Source: JAGVSR01 sp963708775
Lineage (GTDB): Bacteria > Pseudomonadota > Alphaproteobacteria > Rhizobiales > Hyphomicrobiaceae
DNA: 64,000 bases
Direction of reading: 5' to 3'
Assembly (NCBI GenBank): GCA_963708775.1
Contig: CAVPTI010000015.1
Coordinates: 1-64,000 of the forward strand
Shown: positions 48,062 to 57,382 of the stretch, in pieces
Layout of the letters: each line of letters begins with the position of its first letter
Position numbering within the stretch: position 1 is the first letter of the stretch
The notes under the pieces: model-generated
Told to the model about the DNA's origin: nothing
The model's database searches: none
The model's input: only the letters and a program-made list of their open reading frames with translations
Made by a program: the position numbers and the translations under genes

Positions 48062-48474
48062 TCCTCGGTATCGGCAACGACATTATCGATATTCGCCGCA
48101 TCGAGGCGACGCTGGCGCGGTTCGGCAATCGCTTTCTGGCGCGGGTCTACACCGACATCGAGCGCGCGAAATCAGAACGTCGGGCGGAACGGGCCGCGTC
48201 CTATGCCAAACGGTTCGCGGCCAAGGAGGCTTGCGCGAAGGCGCTCGGCACCGGATTGCGGCATGGCGTCTACTGGCGCGACATGGGGGTCGTCAATCTG
48301 CCGACCGGGCGACCGACGTTGACGCTCACGGGCGGGGCTGCGGCGCATTTGGCCCGTCTGACGCCGGATGGTTACGAAGCTAAAATCGATCTCACCATTA
48401 CGGACGATTATCCGATGGCGGAAGCCATTGTAATCATTTCATGTCTGCCCACTAAAGGTGAGAACCGAGGTTGA
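48058..48474 (+). CDS. acpS: Holo-[acyl-carrier-protein] synthase
   Basis: 138-aa enzyme that transfers phosphopantetheine from CoA to acyl carrier protein. MILGIGNDIIDIRRIEATLA carries the catalytic Asp, and SYAKRFAAKEACAKALGTG the Glu/Lys motif. It overlaps pdxJ by four bases and precedes lepB by 123 bases. Confidence 0.95.
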   Translation: MILGIGNDIIDIRRIEATLARFGNRFLARVYTDIERAKSERRAERAASYAKRFAAKEACAKALGTGLRHGVYWRDMGVVNLPTGRPTLTLTGGAAAHLARLTPDGYEAKIDLTITDDYPMAEAIVIISCLPTKGENRG

Positions 48475-48597
48475 GGGTCATGGCTAGTGCTGGCCGCAGA
48501 GCCGATTTGCGCGGAGGGTGGCGAACCGGTATAGCGGGCCCCTGAAATCGCCGCTTGGCCGTTACAAGGGCTTTGGGCTGGCGGCATTGGAGAGAAC

Positions 48598-49368
48598 ATG
48601 GCGTCCAATTCGAACGCGCGGTCGTCGCGCTACTATGGGATGCGGGACACGATCGTCGTTGTCCTGCAAGCCCTCGCGATCGCGCTGTTCGTGCGCGTGT
48701 TCTTCTATCAGCCGTTCAACATTCCGTCGGGCTCGATGAAGGAAACGCTGCTGGTCGGCGATTACCTGTTCGTTTCGAAACTCTCGTACGGGTACAGCCG
48801 GTTCTCGTTTCCCTTCTCGCCCGATTTGTTCTCCGGCCGCATTTTTGCGTCCGAGCCCAAGCGCGGAGATGTCGCCGTTTTCAAGCTGCCGCGGGACAAT
48901 TCCACCGATTACATCAAGCGCGTCATCGGCCTGCCTGGCGATGAAATCGAAGTGCGCGGCGGACAACTCGTGATCAACGGTACACCGGTGCCGAAGGTTG
49001 CCAAGGGCTCGTTCACGACAGTGGACGATGATGGGTCCTTCATCGAGATCCCGTCATTCCTGGAGACGCTGCCGAACGGGGTCACCTACACGGTGCTCGA
49101 TGCGCAGGAAAATGGGCCATTCGACAACGTCGGGCCGTACAAGGTTCCCGAAGGCCACTACTTCATGATGGGCGACAACCGGGACAACTCGACCGATAGC
49201 CGCGCGCAGCGGGCGGTGGGGTACGTGCCGTTCGAAAACTTCGTCGGGCGGGCGGAAATCATCTTCTTTTCGGCCGCCGTCGATGAACCGAATGCGTTGC
49301 GCTGGACGAGCCCGTGGACGTGGCCGTTCGACGTGCGCTGGAGCCGGTTCTTCAATCTCGTTCGTTGA
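48598..49368 (+). CDS. lepB: Signal peptidase I
   Basis: 256-aa inner-membrane protease. One N-terminal membrane helix (IVVVLQALAIALFVRVFFYQ) precedes PSGSMKETLLVGD with the nucleophile Ser. The general-base Lys lies in STDYIKRVIGLPGDEIE, and box E is GHYFMMGDNRDNSTDSRA. It removes signal peptides of exported proteins, of which this window encodes several. It sits in the lepB-rnc-era-recO block. Confidence 0.95.
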   Translation: MASNSNARSSRYYGMRDTIVVVLQALAIALFVRVFFYQPFNIPSGSMKETLLVGDYLFVSKLSYGYSRFSFPFSPDLFSGRIFASEPKRGDVAVFKLPRDNSTDYIKRVIGLPGDEIEVRGGQLVINGTPVPKVAKGSFTTVDDDGSFIEIPSFLETLPNGVTYTVLDAQENGPFDNVGPYKVPEGHYFMMGDNRDNSTDSRAQRAVGYVPFENFVGRAEIIFFSAAVDEPNALRWTSPWTWPFDVRWSRFFNLVR

Positions 49369-49378
49369 TGGAGCCCTG

Positions 49379-50092
49379 GTGTTCAAGGCTCGCAAATACA
49401 AGGACCTGGAGCAGAAGCTCGGGTATAAGTTCAAAAAGGAACAAGCGTTGGAGTGCGCCTTGACGCACGCAAGCGTGCGCGGGGGCAAGACGACACGGGC
49501 CGATAACGAACGGCTCGAATTCGTTGGCGACCGGGTGCTGGGGTTGGCTATTGCAGGGTTCCTCAACGCGACGTTTCCGGCCGCCAAGGAAGGTGAGCTG
49601 GCCCGCCGATACAATACACTTGTGCGCGGGGAGACCTGCGCCCGCATCGGGCGAGATCTGGATCTGGGGCCGCGGCTCATTCTTTCGGAGGCGGAAGCCT
49701 TCAGCGGCGGGCGCGACAAGGAGACGATCCTGGCGGATGCCGTGGAGGCTGTGCTGGGGGCAATCTTCATCGAAGCGGGTTTCGATGTGGCGCGCGACGT
49801 GGTTCTGAAGCTGTGGGCGCCACTTCTGACCGAGCAGCGGCCACACATGGCCGCCGCCGATCCGAAGACGGCATTGCAGGAATGGGCGCAGGGCCGTGGT
49901 CTTGCGCTGCCGCAGTATTCGGTGGTGTCGCGCGAGGGTCCCGATCACGCACCGATGTTCACGGCGGAGGTGCGGATCAAGTCTCTGGAGCCGGCACGCG
50001 GTGAAGGTTCATCGAAGAGACTGGCGGAACAGGCCGCCGCGGCGCTTCTACTGGAGCGTGAAGGCGTGATCGAGCGGAGCGGCAATGTCTGA
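49379..50092 (+). CDS. rnc: Ribonuclease III
   Basis: About 237 aa. The GTG at 49379 with GGAG five bases upstream is the likely start; the frame reads back to 49283 inside lepB without a ribosome site. NERLEFVGDRVLGLAIAGFL is the signature with catalytic acidic residues, ADAVEAVLGAIFIEAGFD the second acidic pair, and the C-terminal dsRNA-binding domain runs from DPKTALQEWAQGRGLALPQY to SSKRLAEQAAAALLL. It overlaps era by eight bases. Confidence 0.93.
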   Translation: MFKARKYKDLEQKLGYKFKKEQALECALTHASVRGGKTTRADNERLEFVGDRVLGLAIAGFLNATFPAAKEGELARRYNTLVRGETCARIGRDLDLGPRLILSEAEAFSGGRDKETILADAVEAVLGAIFIEAGFDVARDVVLKLWAPLLTEQRPHMAAADPKTALQEWAQGRGLALPQYSVVSREGPDHAPMFTAEVRIKSLEPARGEGSSKRLAEQAAAALLLEREGVIERSGNV

Positions 50093-51026
50093 GGACGCGG
50101 AAAGGCCGGTCGCCGGCAGCAACGAGGTCCCTACCCGTTGCGGGTTCATCGCCGTGATCGGTGTGCCGAATGCCGGCAAATCGACGCTCGTCAATCAGAT
50201 GGTCGGCGCAAAGGTTTCGATCGTTTCGCACAAGGTGCAGACGACGCGGGTGCCGGTGCGCGGCATTGCGATCGAAGGCAGGAGCCAGCTCGTTTTCATC
50301 GATACGCCCGGAATTTTCAGGCCAAAGCGCCGGCTCGACCGGGCGATGGTGCAGGCGGCATGGGGCGGCGCGCACGACGCAGACATCGTGGTGATGCTGG
50401 TCGATGCGGCGAAGGGGATCGAGGAGGATCTGGAGCGTATTCTGGCGAAGCTCGCCGACGCGCCGCATCCGAAGATCCTCGTGCTCAACAAGGTCGACCG
50501 CGTCACCGATAAAGACCGGCTGCTGCCGCTGATCGCGAAGATTTCCGAGAAGCAGACGTTCGACCGTGTGTTTTTGATTTCCGCGCTGGACGGGAACGGG
50601 GTGGCCGATCTGAAGCGGTATCTGGCGGAAAAGATGCCGCTGGGTCCGTGGCATTATCCGGAGGACGAGATCTCGGACGCGCCGCTCAGGATGCTGGCTG
50701 CCGAACTGACGCGAGAGAAGATCTACGAGTTTCTGCACGAGGAGCTGCCGTATTCGACCACGGTGGAGACGACGGACTGGAAGGCGTTCAAGAACGGCTC
50801 GGTGCGCGTTGAGCAGACTATTTACGTGGAGCGCGACAGTCAGAAGGCGATCGTGCTGGGCAAGGGCGGTCAGACGATCAAGAACATCTCGAGCAAGTCC
50901 CGGAACGAATTGGCGAAGATCCTCGAGCATGACGTGCACCTGTTTCTGTTCGTGAAGGTGCGCGAGAACTGGGGCAGCGATCCCGAGCGATATCGCGAGA
51001 TGGGCCTCGATTTCCCTAAAGATTGA
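50085..51026 (+). CDS. era: GTPase Era
   Basis: 313-aa ribosome-assembly GTPase. G1 GVPNAGKSTLVNQMVGAKVS, G3 FIDTPGIFRPK, G4 LVLNKVDRV and G5 ISALDGNG are followed by the C-terminal KH domain (IVLGKGGQTIKNISSKSRNE) that binds 16S rRNA. It is coupled to rnc by an overlap. No breaks. Confidence 0.96.
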   Translation: MSEDAERPVAGSNEVPTRCGFIAVIGVPNAGKSTLVNQMVGAKVSIVSHKVQTTRVPVRGIAIEGRSQLVFIDTPGIFRPKRRLDRAMVQAAWGGAHDADIVVMLVDAAKGIEEDLERILAKLADAPHPKILVLNKVDRVTDKDRLLPLIAKISEKQTFDRVFLISALDGNGVADLKRYLAEKMPLGPWHYPEDEISDAPLRMLAAELTREKIYEFLHEELPYSTTVETTDWKAFKNGSVRVEQTIYVERDSQKAIVLGKGGQTIKNISSKSRNELAKILEHDVHLFLFVKVRENWGSDPERYREMGLDFPKD

Positions 51027-51083
51027 GATGCTGCGCCACTGCCGTGCTTGCGCGTCGGGGCGGGCGCCCGGTAAGGCTCGCGC

Positions 51084-51803
51084 ATGGAATGGTCGGACGA
51101 AGCCATCATCCTGAGTGTCCGGACGCACGGTGAGACCGCGGCGATCGTGGAACTGTTCACGCGCTCACACGGCCGGCATGCGGGGCTCGTTCATGGTGGG
51201 CGGTCGCGCAAGGCGCGCCCCGTGCTGCAGATGGGCAATCACGTGGACGCCACGTGGAAGGCGCGGCTATCCGAACATCTGGGGCACATGTCGGTGGAGC
51301 TGCGGCGAGGGTATGCGTCGTCCGCGATGGAGGATGCGGCGGCGCTGGCGGGGCTGACGTCGCTTTGCGCGCTGGCGCGGCTGCTACCGGAGCGCGATCC
51401 GCATCCGGCGCTGTATGAGGTGACGCTGTTCGTCCTCGGCTTTCTTGATGATCCGACGGTGTGGCCGGCGCTGATGGTGCGTTGGGAACTGGCGCTGCTG
51501 CAGGAATTGGGGTTCGGACTGGATTTGTCGGCGTGCGCCGCGACGGGGACGAACGATCAGTTGATCTACGTGTCGCCGAAGTCGGGACGGGCGGTGTCGG
51601 AATCGGCCGGTGAGCCGTACAAGGATCGCATGCTGCGGCTGCCGCAATTCCTGACATCGGCGCGAGACCGGCACGCGACGCGCGACGACGTGGCGGCGGG
51701 GTTTGCGCTGACGGGCTATTTCCTGGAGCAGCGCGTGCTGGCGCCAAAGGGCGATAAGCTCCCGGAGTCGCGATCACGGATCTTGACGCACATCGACCGG
51801 TAA
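51084..51803 (+). CDS. recO: DNA repair protein RecO
   Basis: 239-aa recombination mediator (RecFOR pathway). N-terminal OB-fold MEWSDEAIILSVRTHGETAA, VELFTRSHGRHAGLVHGGRS, then the helical part with LYEVTLFVLGFL and LGFGLDLSACAATGT. The zinc-site Cys residues are mostly absent, as in other Alphaproteobacteria. Follows era with a 57-base gap. Confidence 0.92.
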   Translation: MEWSDEAIILSVRTHGETAAIVELFTRSHGRHAGLVHGGRSRKARPVLQMGNHVDATWKARLSEHLGHMSVELRRGYASSAMEDAAALAGLTSLCALARLLPERDPHPALYEVTLFVLGFLDDPTVWPALMVRWELALLQELGFGLDLSACAATGTNDQLIYVSPKSGRAVSESAGEPYKDRMLRLPQFLTSARDRHATRDDVAAGFALTGYFLEQRVLAPKGDKLPESRSRILTHIDR

Positions 51804-51810
51804 AGCCGTG

Positions 51811-52500
51811 TCAATCCACCGTTTCGCGTTTTGCCAGTTCCACTTTGAGGCCGGCTTTCGGATCGCTTTTCAGCATGTAAACGGTCTGGTCGCTGGCTTC
51901 AAAATGTGCGGTGACCTTCCTGGCTCCGGCTTTGACAAAATCGAGGGCGCCGGGTGTGCAGGCCGTGTGTGTGACGCTCATGCTCGGGCGGATGTCGTGC
52001 TGTTCGCCGCTGAACGTGTAGGTGACCGGCTGGCCGGACGTGTTCGCGATCTGGAAAGTGTATTTCGCCGATTGCGGACGGCCGAAGACCTGGACGGTGA
52101 TGTACTTCGGGTTCTTGTCGGGTGCCTGGACGACGGCGACACCAATTTCCGTGTAGTAGGGCCCGAGCAGGTTTTCCTTGTGCGGAGGGGAGTTGATCCA
52201 GCCTTCCACGGTCTGTTGGGCGAGCGCGCGGGTTTCGAAGCCGCGGCTATCCAGGTTCATGGCGAGGTTTTCACCGATCGAGCACCACTGATATCCGGAG
52301 GCGCTGGCGCGGTCGCCGACGTCGCGATTGTCGGCGGTGTGGGAGAAGGCGTTGTTCTTGGCCAGGTACGCCGCATAGGCGCGGGCGGTCTTGGTCAGCG
52401 CGGGGTTGGCCCTGACCTGCCCGAGCTTGTTCTCGCGGCGATAGGCGTTGGTCATTTCGATCACGGCCGTTTCGACGGCCGGAACATCGGGCAGCGGCAT
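51811..52500 (-). CDS. CAP-domain (SCP/PR-1-like) protein
   Basis: 229 aa from ATG 52500. The open frame extends to 52695, but those residues are unlike the family and overlap parC. The CAP domain has EMTNAYRRENKLGQVRANPA, the His of NNAFSHT, the Glu of CSIGENLAMN, and GWINSPPHKENLL. A C-terminal beta domain follows (residues about 140-229: YTFQIANTSGQPVTYTFSGE). No signal peptide is visible at this start, which is unusual for a normally exported family, so the start may need revision. Convergent with recO. Confidence 0.82.
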   Translation of the reverse strand: MPLPDVPAVETAVIEMTNAYRRENKLGQVRANPALTKTARAYAAYLAKNNAFSHTADNRDVGDRASASGYQWCSIGENLAMNLDSRGFETRALAQQTVEGWINSPPHKENLLGPYYTEIGVAVVQAPDKNPKYITVQVFGRPQSAKYTFQIANTSGQPVTYTFSGEQHDIRPSMSVTHTACTPGALDFVKAGARKVTAHFEASDQTVYMLKSDPKAGLKVELAKRETVD

Positions 52501-52642
52501 GTGGGCTAACTCTCGGAGGTTGCGGTGCGAGGCTACAGAAAGGCGAACAAATTGGCAAAAATCGGCTGTGGACGGGCCAACGTCCGGGGGATGTGGCGGC
52601 CCGGCACTTGAGGGGCGGGCCTGCGTCCAGTAACCACGGGCC

Positions 52643-54895
52643 ATGACCAAGCAATCAATTCCGCCCACCGGCGAAGGACCTATCGAGCCCGTCAACTTGA
52701 AGGACGCGCTCGAGGAACGTTATCTCGCCTATGCGCTCTCCACCATCATGCACCGGGCACTGCCCGATGTGCGCGACGGCTTGAAGCCGGTCCACCGGCG
52801 CATTCTTTATGCGATGCGGCAGCTCGGCCTCGACCCTGAAGGCGGTTATCGCAAGTGCGCGAAGATCGTCGGCGAGACGATGGGTAACTACCATCCGCAC
52901 GGCAATCAGGCGATCTATGACGCGCTGGCGCGTCTGGCGCAGGATTTCGCGGTGCGTTATCCGCTGGTCGACGGTCAGGGCAACTTCGGTAACATCGACG
53001 GCGATAACCCGGCGGCCGACCGCTACACGGAGGCGCGGCTGACACCCGTCGCTGCGGACCTGCTCGATGGGATCGACGAGGATACGGTCGAGTTTCGCGC
53101 CAACTACGACGGACGCGAGCAGGAGCCGTCGGTGCTTCCGGCCGCCTTCCCGAATTTGCTTGCGAACGGGTCAGCCGGCATCGCGGTCGGCATGGCGACG
53201 AATATTCCGCCGCATAATGTCGACGAGTTGTGCGCGGCGCTGCTGCATCTCATCAAGCATCCGAATGCGACGGTGGAAAAGCTCGTGGAGTTCGTGCCAG
53301 GGCCGGATTTCCCGACAGGCGGCGTGATCGTTGAACCGCACGGTGAAATTCTCGAAGCTTATCGCACGGGGCGCGGCGGGTTCCGTGTGCGGGCGAAATG
53401 GGAAAAGGAAGAGACCGGGCGCGGCGGGTACCAGATCGTCGTGACCGAGATTCCGTATCAGGTGCAGAAGGCGAAACTGGTCGAAAAGATCGCCGACCTG
53501 ATGATGGAGAAGAAGCTGCCGCTGCTCGGCGACATCCGGGACGAGAGCGCGGAAGAAGTTCGGTTGGTGCTGGAGCCGAAGGCGCGCACGATCGATCCCA
53601 TGCTGCTGATGGAGAGCATGTTCCGGGCGACGGAACTGGAGATCCGGTTCGGGCTCAATATGAATGTCCTCTCTGCGGGGCAGATCCCGAACGTGCTCGG
53701 CCTCAAGGATGTGCTGAAGCAGTGGCTTGAGCACCGGGTCGAGGTTCTCGTCAGGCGTTCTGAGTATCGGCTCAAGAAGATCGAGCACCGGCTAGAAGTG
53801 CTCGACGGCTATCTGATTGCCTACCTCAACCTCGACGAGGTGATCCGGATCGTGCGCTTCGAGGATGAGCCGAAGCAGAGGCTCATCGCCAAATTCAAAC
53901 TGACGGAGGTGCAGGCGGAAGCGATCCTGAACCTTCGCTTGAAGAGCCTGTCGAAGCTTGAGGAAATCGAGATCAAGGCGGAGCACGACAAGCTGTCGAA
54001 GGAAAGGCGGCAGCTGCAGCAGCTCTTGAAATCGGATGATCTGCAATGGGAGCGGATCTCGGAAGAGGTGAAGTCCACGCGCGAGCGGTATTCTAAAAAG
54101 ACCGATCTCGGCCGCCGCCGTTCGTCGTTCGCCGACGCTCCGGAGATCGCAGTCGATCTGGAAGAAGCCTTGGCCGAGAAGGAGCCGGTCACAGTCATCC
54201 TGTCCGAGAAGGGCTGGATCCGGGCGATGAAAGGGCACCTCGACGATCTGTCGAAGCTCGACTTCAAGCAGGGCGACGAGCTGAAACAGGCGGTCAAGGC
54301 GATGACGACCGACAAGCTCATTCTGTTTGCGACCAACGGCCGCTTCTTCACGCTCGATGCAAATCAGCTCCCGGGCGGGCGCGGTCACGGCGAGCCAGTG
54401 CGCCTCATGGTCGATCTGGAAGAGAACCACGATTTCGTGGAGCTGTTCGTCCACGATGCAACGCGCAAGCTGGTGGTGGCATCGAGCGGCGGCTATGGAT
54501 TCCTTGTGGCGGAAGAGGAGGTCGTAGCCTCGACGCGCAAGGGCAAGCAGATCCTCAACGTCGCCGACGATGAAGAGGCGGTTGTCGTGGTGCCTGCCGA
54601 CGGCGACATGGTCGCAACCATCGGTGAGAACCGGAAGCTGCTCGTCTTTAGGCTCGAGGACGTCAATGAAATGACGCGCGGCAAGGGCACGATCCTGCAG
54701 CGCTTCAAGGATGGCGGGCTGTCGGACATCCGCGTGTTCAACAAGAAGGACGGGCTGACGTGGCTCGATAGCGCGGGGCGGACTTTTACTTTGCCGTGGA
54801 GCGATCTGAAAGAGTGGGTGGGCGAGCGGGCGCAGGCTGGGCATGTGGCGCCGAAAGGGTTCCCGCGCTCGAACAAGTTTGGTCCGGCGTTCTAG
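52643..54895 (+). CDS. parC: DNA topoisomerase IV subunit A
   Basis: 750 aa, complete. LEERYLAYALSTIMHRALPD, RILYAMRQLGLDPEG, GNYHPHGNQAIYDALARLAQ and AADRYTEARLTPVA with the DNA-linking Tyr are the type IIA breakage-reunion domain. The C-terminal blades (LATNGRFFTLDANQLPGGRG and similar) form the beta-pinwheel. The GNIDGDNPAADRYTEARL context and shorter C-terminus favour ParC over GyrA. It decatenates chromosomes. Confidence 0.94.
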   Translation: MTKQSIPPTGEGPIEPVNLKDALEERYLAYALSTIMHRALPDVRDGLKPVHRRILYAMRQLGLDPEGGYRKCAKIVGETMGNYHPHGNQAIYDALARLAQDFAVRYPLVDGQGNFGNIDGDNPAADRYTEARLTPVAADLLDGIDEDTVEFRANYDGREQEPSVLPAAFPNLLANGSAGIAVGMATNIPPHNVDELCAALLHLIKHPNATVEKLVEFVPGPDFPTGGVIVEPHGEILEAYRTGRGGFRVRAKWEKEETGRGGYQIVVTEIPYQVQKAKLVEKIADLMMEKKLPLLGDIRDESAEEVRLVLEPKARTIDPMLLMESMFRATELEIRFGLNMNVLSAGQIPNVLGLKDVLKQWLEHRVEVLVRRSEYRLKKIEHRLEVLDGYLIAYLNLDEVIRIVRFEDEPKQRLIAKFKLTEVQAEAILNLRLKSLSKLEEIEIKAEHDKLSKERRQLQQLLKSDDLQWERISEEVKSTRERYSKKTDLGRRRSSFADAPEIAVDLEEALAEKEPVTVILSEKGWIRAMKGHLDDLSKLDFKQGDELKQAVKAMTTDKLILFATNGRFFTLDANQLPGGRGHGEPVRLMVDLEENHDFVELFVHDATRKLVVASSGGYGFLVAEEEVVASTRKGKQILNVADDEEAVVVVPADGDMVATIGENRKLLVFRLEDVNEMTRGKGTILQRFKDGGLSDIRVFNKKDGLTWLDSAGRTFTLPWSDLKEWVGERAQAGHVAPKGFPRSNKFGPAF

Positions 54896-55000
54896 ATCCG
54901 TGTGTCCGGAATGTTGGCGACCGGAAAAGCATGGGGAGTTGCGGCAGAGTTTTCGGGCAGCGGCCTTGTCAGCCCTGCGGGGGCTCGCTACGAAACGGCT

Positions 55001-55516
55001 ATGGGTGTTTGGTCAGGTCGCCGGTGCAGCGTTGGTGGAGGCGGGATCGCGGTTGCCGCGCTCGCCGGCCTGATGGCTATTTCGGCGTTGGCGCAGGCGC
55101 AGGACGCCGTGCCGCCGGGCCCCGCTGTCGAAGCGGCCCCCGCCGCGTGCACCAAGACTGATTTCGAAACGGTGGTCGATCAGTCAGCGGCGGCCTTGCG
55201 CGATCTCAATATCCAGAACAGACCGCGTTTTCAGGAGAAGCTGCGGGCGCTCAGGACGAAGCAGGCCTGGACAGAGGACCAGTTCCTGAAAGAGGCCGTG
55301 CCGTACGTGAAGGACGACGAGATCGACGCGTACGATCGCCGGACGAACGAGCTTCTGAATAAGATTGCGTCGATGGGGGATGAGGGTACGGCGTCGGCAA
55401 CGCCCGACTGCGGACTTTATCAGGTGCTGCGCGGGCATATGAGTTAGCTCGTTGATACGCAGAATGCCAAGTGGGCCTACATGTTCCGCAAGATCGACGC
55501 GGCGCTGGGACCGTAA
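55001..55516 (+). CDS. Secreted helical protein with in-frame amber codon at 55445
   Basis: From ATG 55001 (frame open back to 54902) the protein has an Arg-containing signal peptide (VWSGRRCSVGGGGIAVAALA ... ALAQAQ) and a helical mature domain: CTKTDFETVVDQSAAALRDL, FQEKLRALRTKQAWTEDQFL, DEIDAYDRRTNELLNKIASM. The frame stops at TAG 55445-55447 but continues in frame with protein-like LVDTQNAKWAYMFRKIDAAL to TAA 55514-55516. A single base change (for example GAG to TAG) would explain this. Family not recognised. Confidence 0.6.
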
Positions 55517-55522
55517 GCGTCC

Positions 55523-56269
55523 CTACACCCGTTCCCAGCCGTTGGGGCCGAGACGCTCCTGCGGCAGGAAGCGCGTTTTGTAGTTCATCTTGCGCGAGCC
55601 TTCGATCCAGTAGCCGAGATAAACATAGGGCAGGCCGAGACTGCGGGCATATTCGATCGTCTCGAGGATCATGTAGGTGCCAAGGCCGCGGCGGCTCTCG
55701 GTCGGCTCGTAGAAGGAATAGACCATCGAAATGCCGTCAGAGAGCCGGTCGCACAGCGCGGCGGCTGCGAGCGGCCAGCGGTGCGGGTCTGTGGTCAGCG
55801 CATTTTCGGCAGGCTTCAGGCGATATTCGGTAATCGAGGTTTCAATGACGCTTTCTTCGACCATCAGTGCGAAATCGAGGGCGCTCATGTCGGCCATGCC
55901 GCCGTCGGCGTGGCGGGCATCGATATAGCGCCGGAAGAGGCTGAACTGTTCGGAGGTGGGCTGGGCCGGCACGCGGTGCGCGACGATATCGATATTATCG
56001 CTGGCGACGCGGCGCATGGAACCGGACGGGCGGAACTCGTCAACGATGACGCGGACCGAGACACATGCGTGGCAGCCTTCGCAGTAGGGCATGTAAGCGA
56101 TGTTCTGGCTGCGACGAAATCCACCGCGCAGAAGATTGTCGACGAGTGCCGGCTGCTTGTCGGCCGTGAGGTGGGTGAATAACTTGCGCTCGAGCCGCCC
56201 CTGGAGATACGGGCAGGGTTGTGCGGCTGTGACGTAGAACTCAGGGAAGTGCTTTCGCTGTTCGCTCAT
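55523..56269 (-). CDS. bpt: Arginyl/leucyl-tRNA-protein transferase
   Basis: 248 aa from ATG 56269 (MSEQRKHFPEFY). An N-end-rule enzyme that transfers an amino acid from aminoacyl-tRNA to N-terminal acidic (or oxidised Cys) residues of proteins. The N-terminal CPYLQGRLERKLFTHL and PYCEGCHACVSVRV carry the conserved Cys. The GNAT-like C-terminus has MVYSFYEPTESRRGLGTYMI and YVYLGYWIEGSRKMNYKTRF. In Alphaproteobacteria this gene is usually annotated ate or bpt; amino-acid specificity cannot be decided by eye. Confidence 0.9.
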   Translation of the reverse strand: MSEQRKHFPEFYVTAAQPCPYLQGRLERKLFTHLTADKQPALVDNLLRGGFRRSQNIAYMPYCEGCHACVSVRVIVDEFRPSGSMRRVASDNIDIVAHRVPAQPTSEQFSLFRRYIDARHADGGMADMSALDFALMVEESVIETSITEYRLKPAENALTTDPHRWPLAAAALCDRLSDGISMVYSFYEPTESRRGLGTYMILETIEYARSLGLPYVYLGYWIEGSRKMNYKTRFLPQERLGPNGWERV

Positions 56270-56479
56270 TGCCCGTCCTTGGGTCACGCCCACTCGCCCG
56301 GCGGATGCCAGTCGAGGCTAACTTGTCACGCGCCGTCAGGAGACGCGTAAGCCGGGACCATGAGGGATCCGTTGGGCTAAACGATGATACGTGAGGCGGG
56401 GCCGCACGCAAGCTTTCGCATGTGTCGTAGATGCCACGCGACGTCTCAAAACCTTGACCGTCAGAATGCGCAACGGTGT
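56270..56479. other. Short gap, nothing recognised
   Basis: About 210 bases between the transferase start and the end of the small membrane-protein gene. It contains the transferase promoter; nothing else noted. Confidence 0.3.
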
Positions 56480-56764
56480 TCAGTCATCGCGCTTCATCAA
56501 CCCGGCAGCGGCGGGCGGCGGTGCGGAAGAGCGACGGGGTGGCGTTCGCTCCGGTGGAACACCGGCCCCGCCAGCCCCGGCTGGAGGGGGCGCAGATGAT
56601 GAGCGGCGCGGGGGAGCAGTGGGTTCGATCTCGGGTCCTGGCAAGGGCGAGGGGGCCGCGGGTCGATCCACGGAGCCTCTCGCGCTGGCGCGACCGAGCA
56701 GATAGCCGATGTAGCCGGCCACCAGTGCAACAACCAGCAACTGAAGGAATTCTGGGGTTGGCAT
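56480..56764 (-). CDS. Small membrane protein with Pro-rich tail
   Basis: 94 aa. The single membrane helix FLQLLVVALVAGYIGYLLGR (residues 6-25) is followed by a Pro/Ser/Ala-rich, basic, disordered tail (RPAAPSPLPGPEIEPTAPPR, PPERTPPRRSSAPPP) ending in LMKRDD. The helix with a positively charged flank and the absence of stops support a real gene. Unknown function. Confidence 0.55.
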   Translation of the reverse strand: MPTPEFLQLLVVALVAGYIGYLLGRASARGSVDRPAAPSPLPGPEIEPTAPPRRSSSAPPPAGAGGAGVPPERTPPRRSSAPPPAAAGLMKRDD

Positions 56765-56887
56765 GCTGACCTCGTCTCGGGGCGGGCTCGCCGTCGGTGT
56801 TGCGAAGCCTACCGCGGCTTCCGATGCCGCGCAAAGAAAAGGACTTTCTCAGCTTAACCGGCCAGTTCCGGACCACTTTTCAAGAAA

Positions 56888-57082
56888 TCACGGGTTCGAT
56901 CGAACCGCGACGGCCTCGAGAGCGGGGTCGATGGAGGCGTGTGTCAGCCAAGCCATGCAACCGATGCCAAGGGCGAGAATGGTGAGCCCGAGTAGGGCGC
57001 GGCGCAGGGCCCAGCGGGCATCGAGCAAGCGGGGCGGATGGGTGATGGTGTCGCCGCCGGCGCCTTGAAGCTGACCAGTCAT
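56888..57082 (-). CDS. Small single-pass membrane protein
   Basis: 64 aa from ATG 57082 (GGGGA 9 bases upstream; the frame is open to 57115). A short soluble N-terminus (MTGQLQGAGGDTITHPPRLL) precedes a membrane helix (ALLGLTILALGIGCMAWLTH) and a short tail. Not recognised. Confidence 0.5.
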   Translation of the reverse strand: MTGQLQGAGGDTITHPPRLLDARWALRRALLGLTILALGIGCMAWLTHASIDPALEAVAVRSNP

Positions 57083-57382
57083 CGTGTGGAATTCCCCTGG
57101 AGCCAATCCTGGCATTGCCGCCCGCGGTGATGAACGCGTGGCTCGGCGGTTTGTTGCCGGTTGAGCTTCGTTCGTTGGTGGATCGGGCTCTTGCTGTTTT
57201 ACCGGTCCGCTGCGGCGAGCCCTGTCCCGTCAAGGCCCGTCGCGCGGGTCCGGAAACCCCCGTCCCAACCAATGAAAGACCCGGCAGCGGCGGTCAAGAG
57301 ACCGCAGCGGGCAAAACCGTTTCTAGGCGGAGGGCGTGGTGCGAGAGCCACGTTCGTTTCGAGGGTCAGCCAGCGGGAACTT
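57083..57382. other. Gap, nothing recognised
   Basis: About 300 bases between the small membrane protein and the MFS gene end. Short frames only, without support. Confidence 0.3.

Noticed and set aside
51811..52695. CAP-domain protein extended to 52695
   Set aside because: The extension overlaps the parC start on the opposite strand and has no family similarity.
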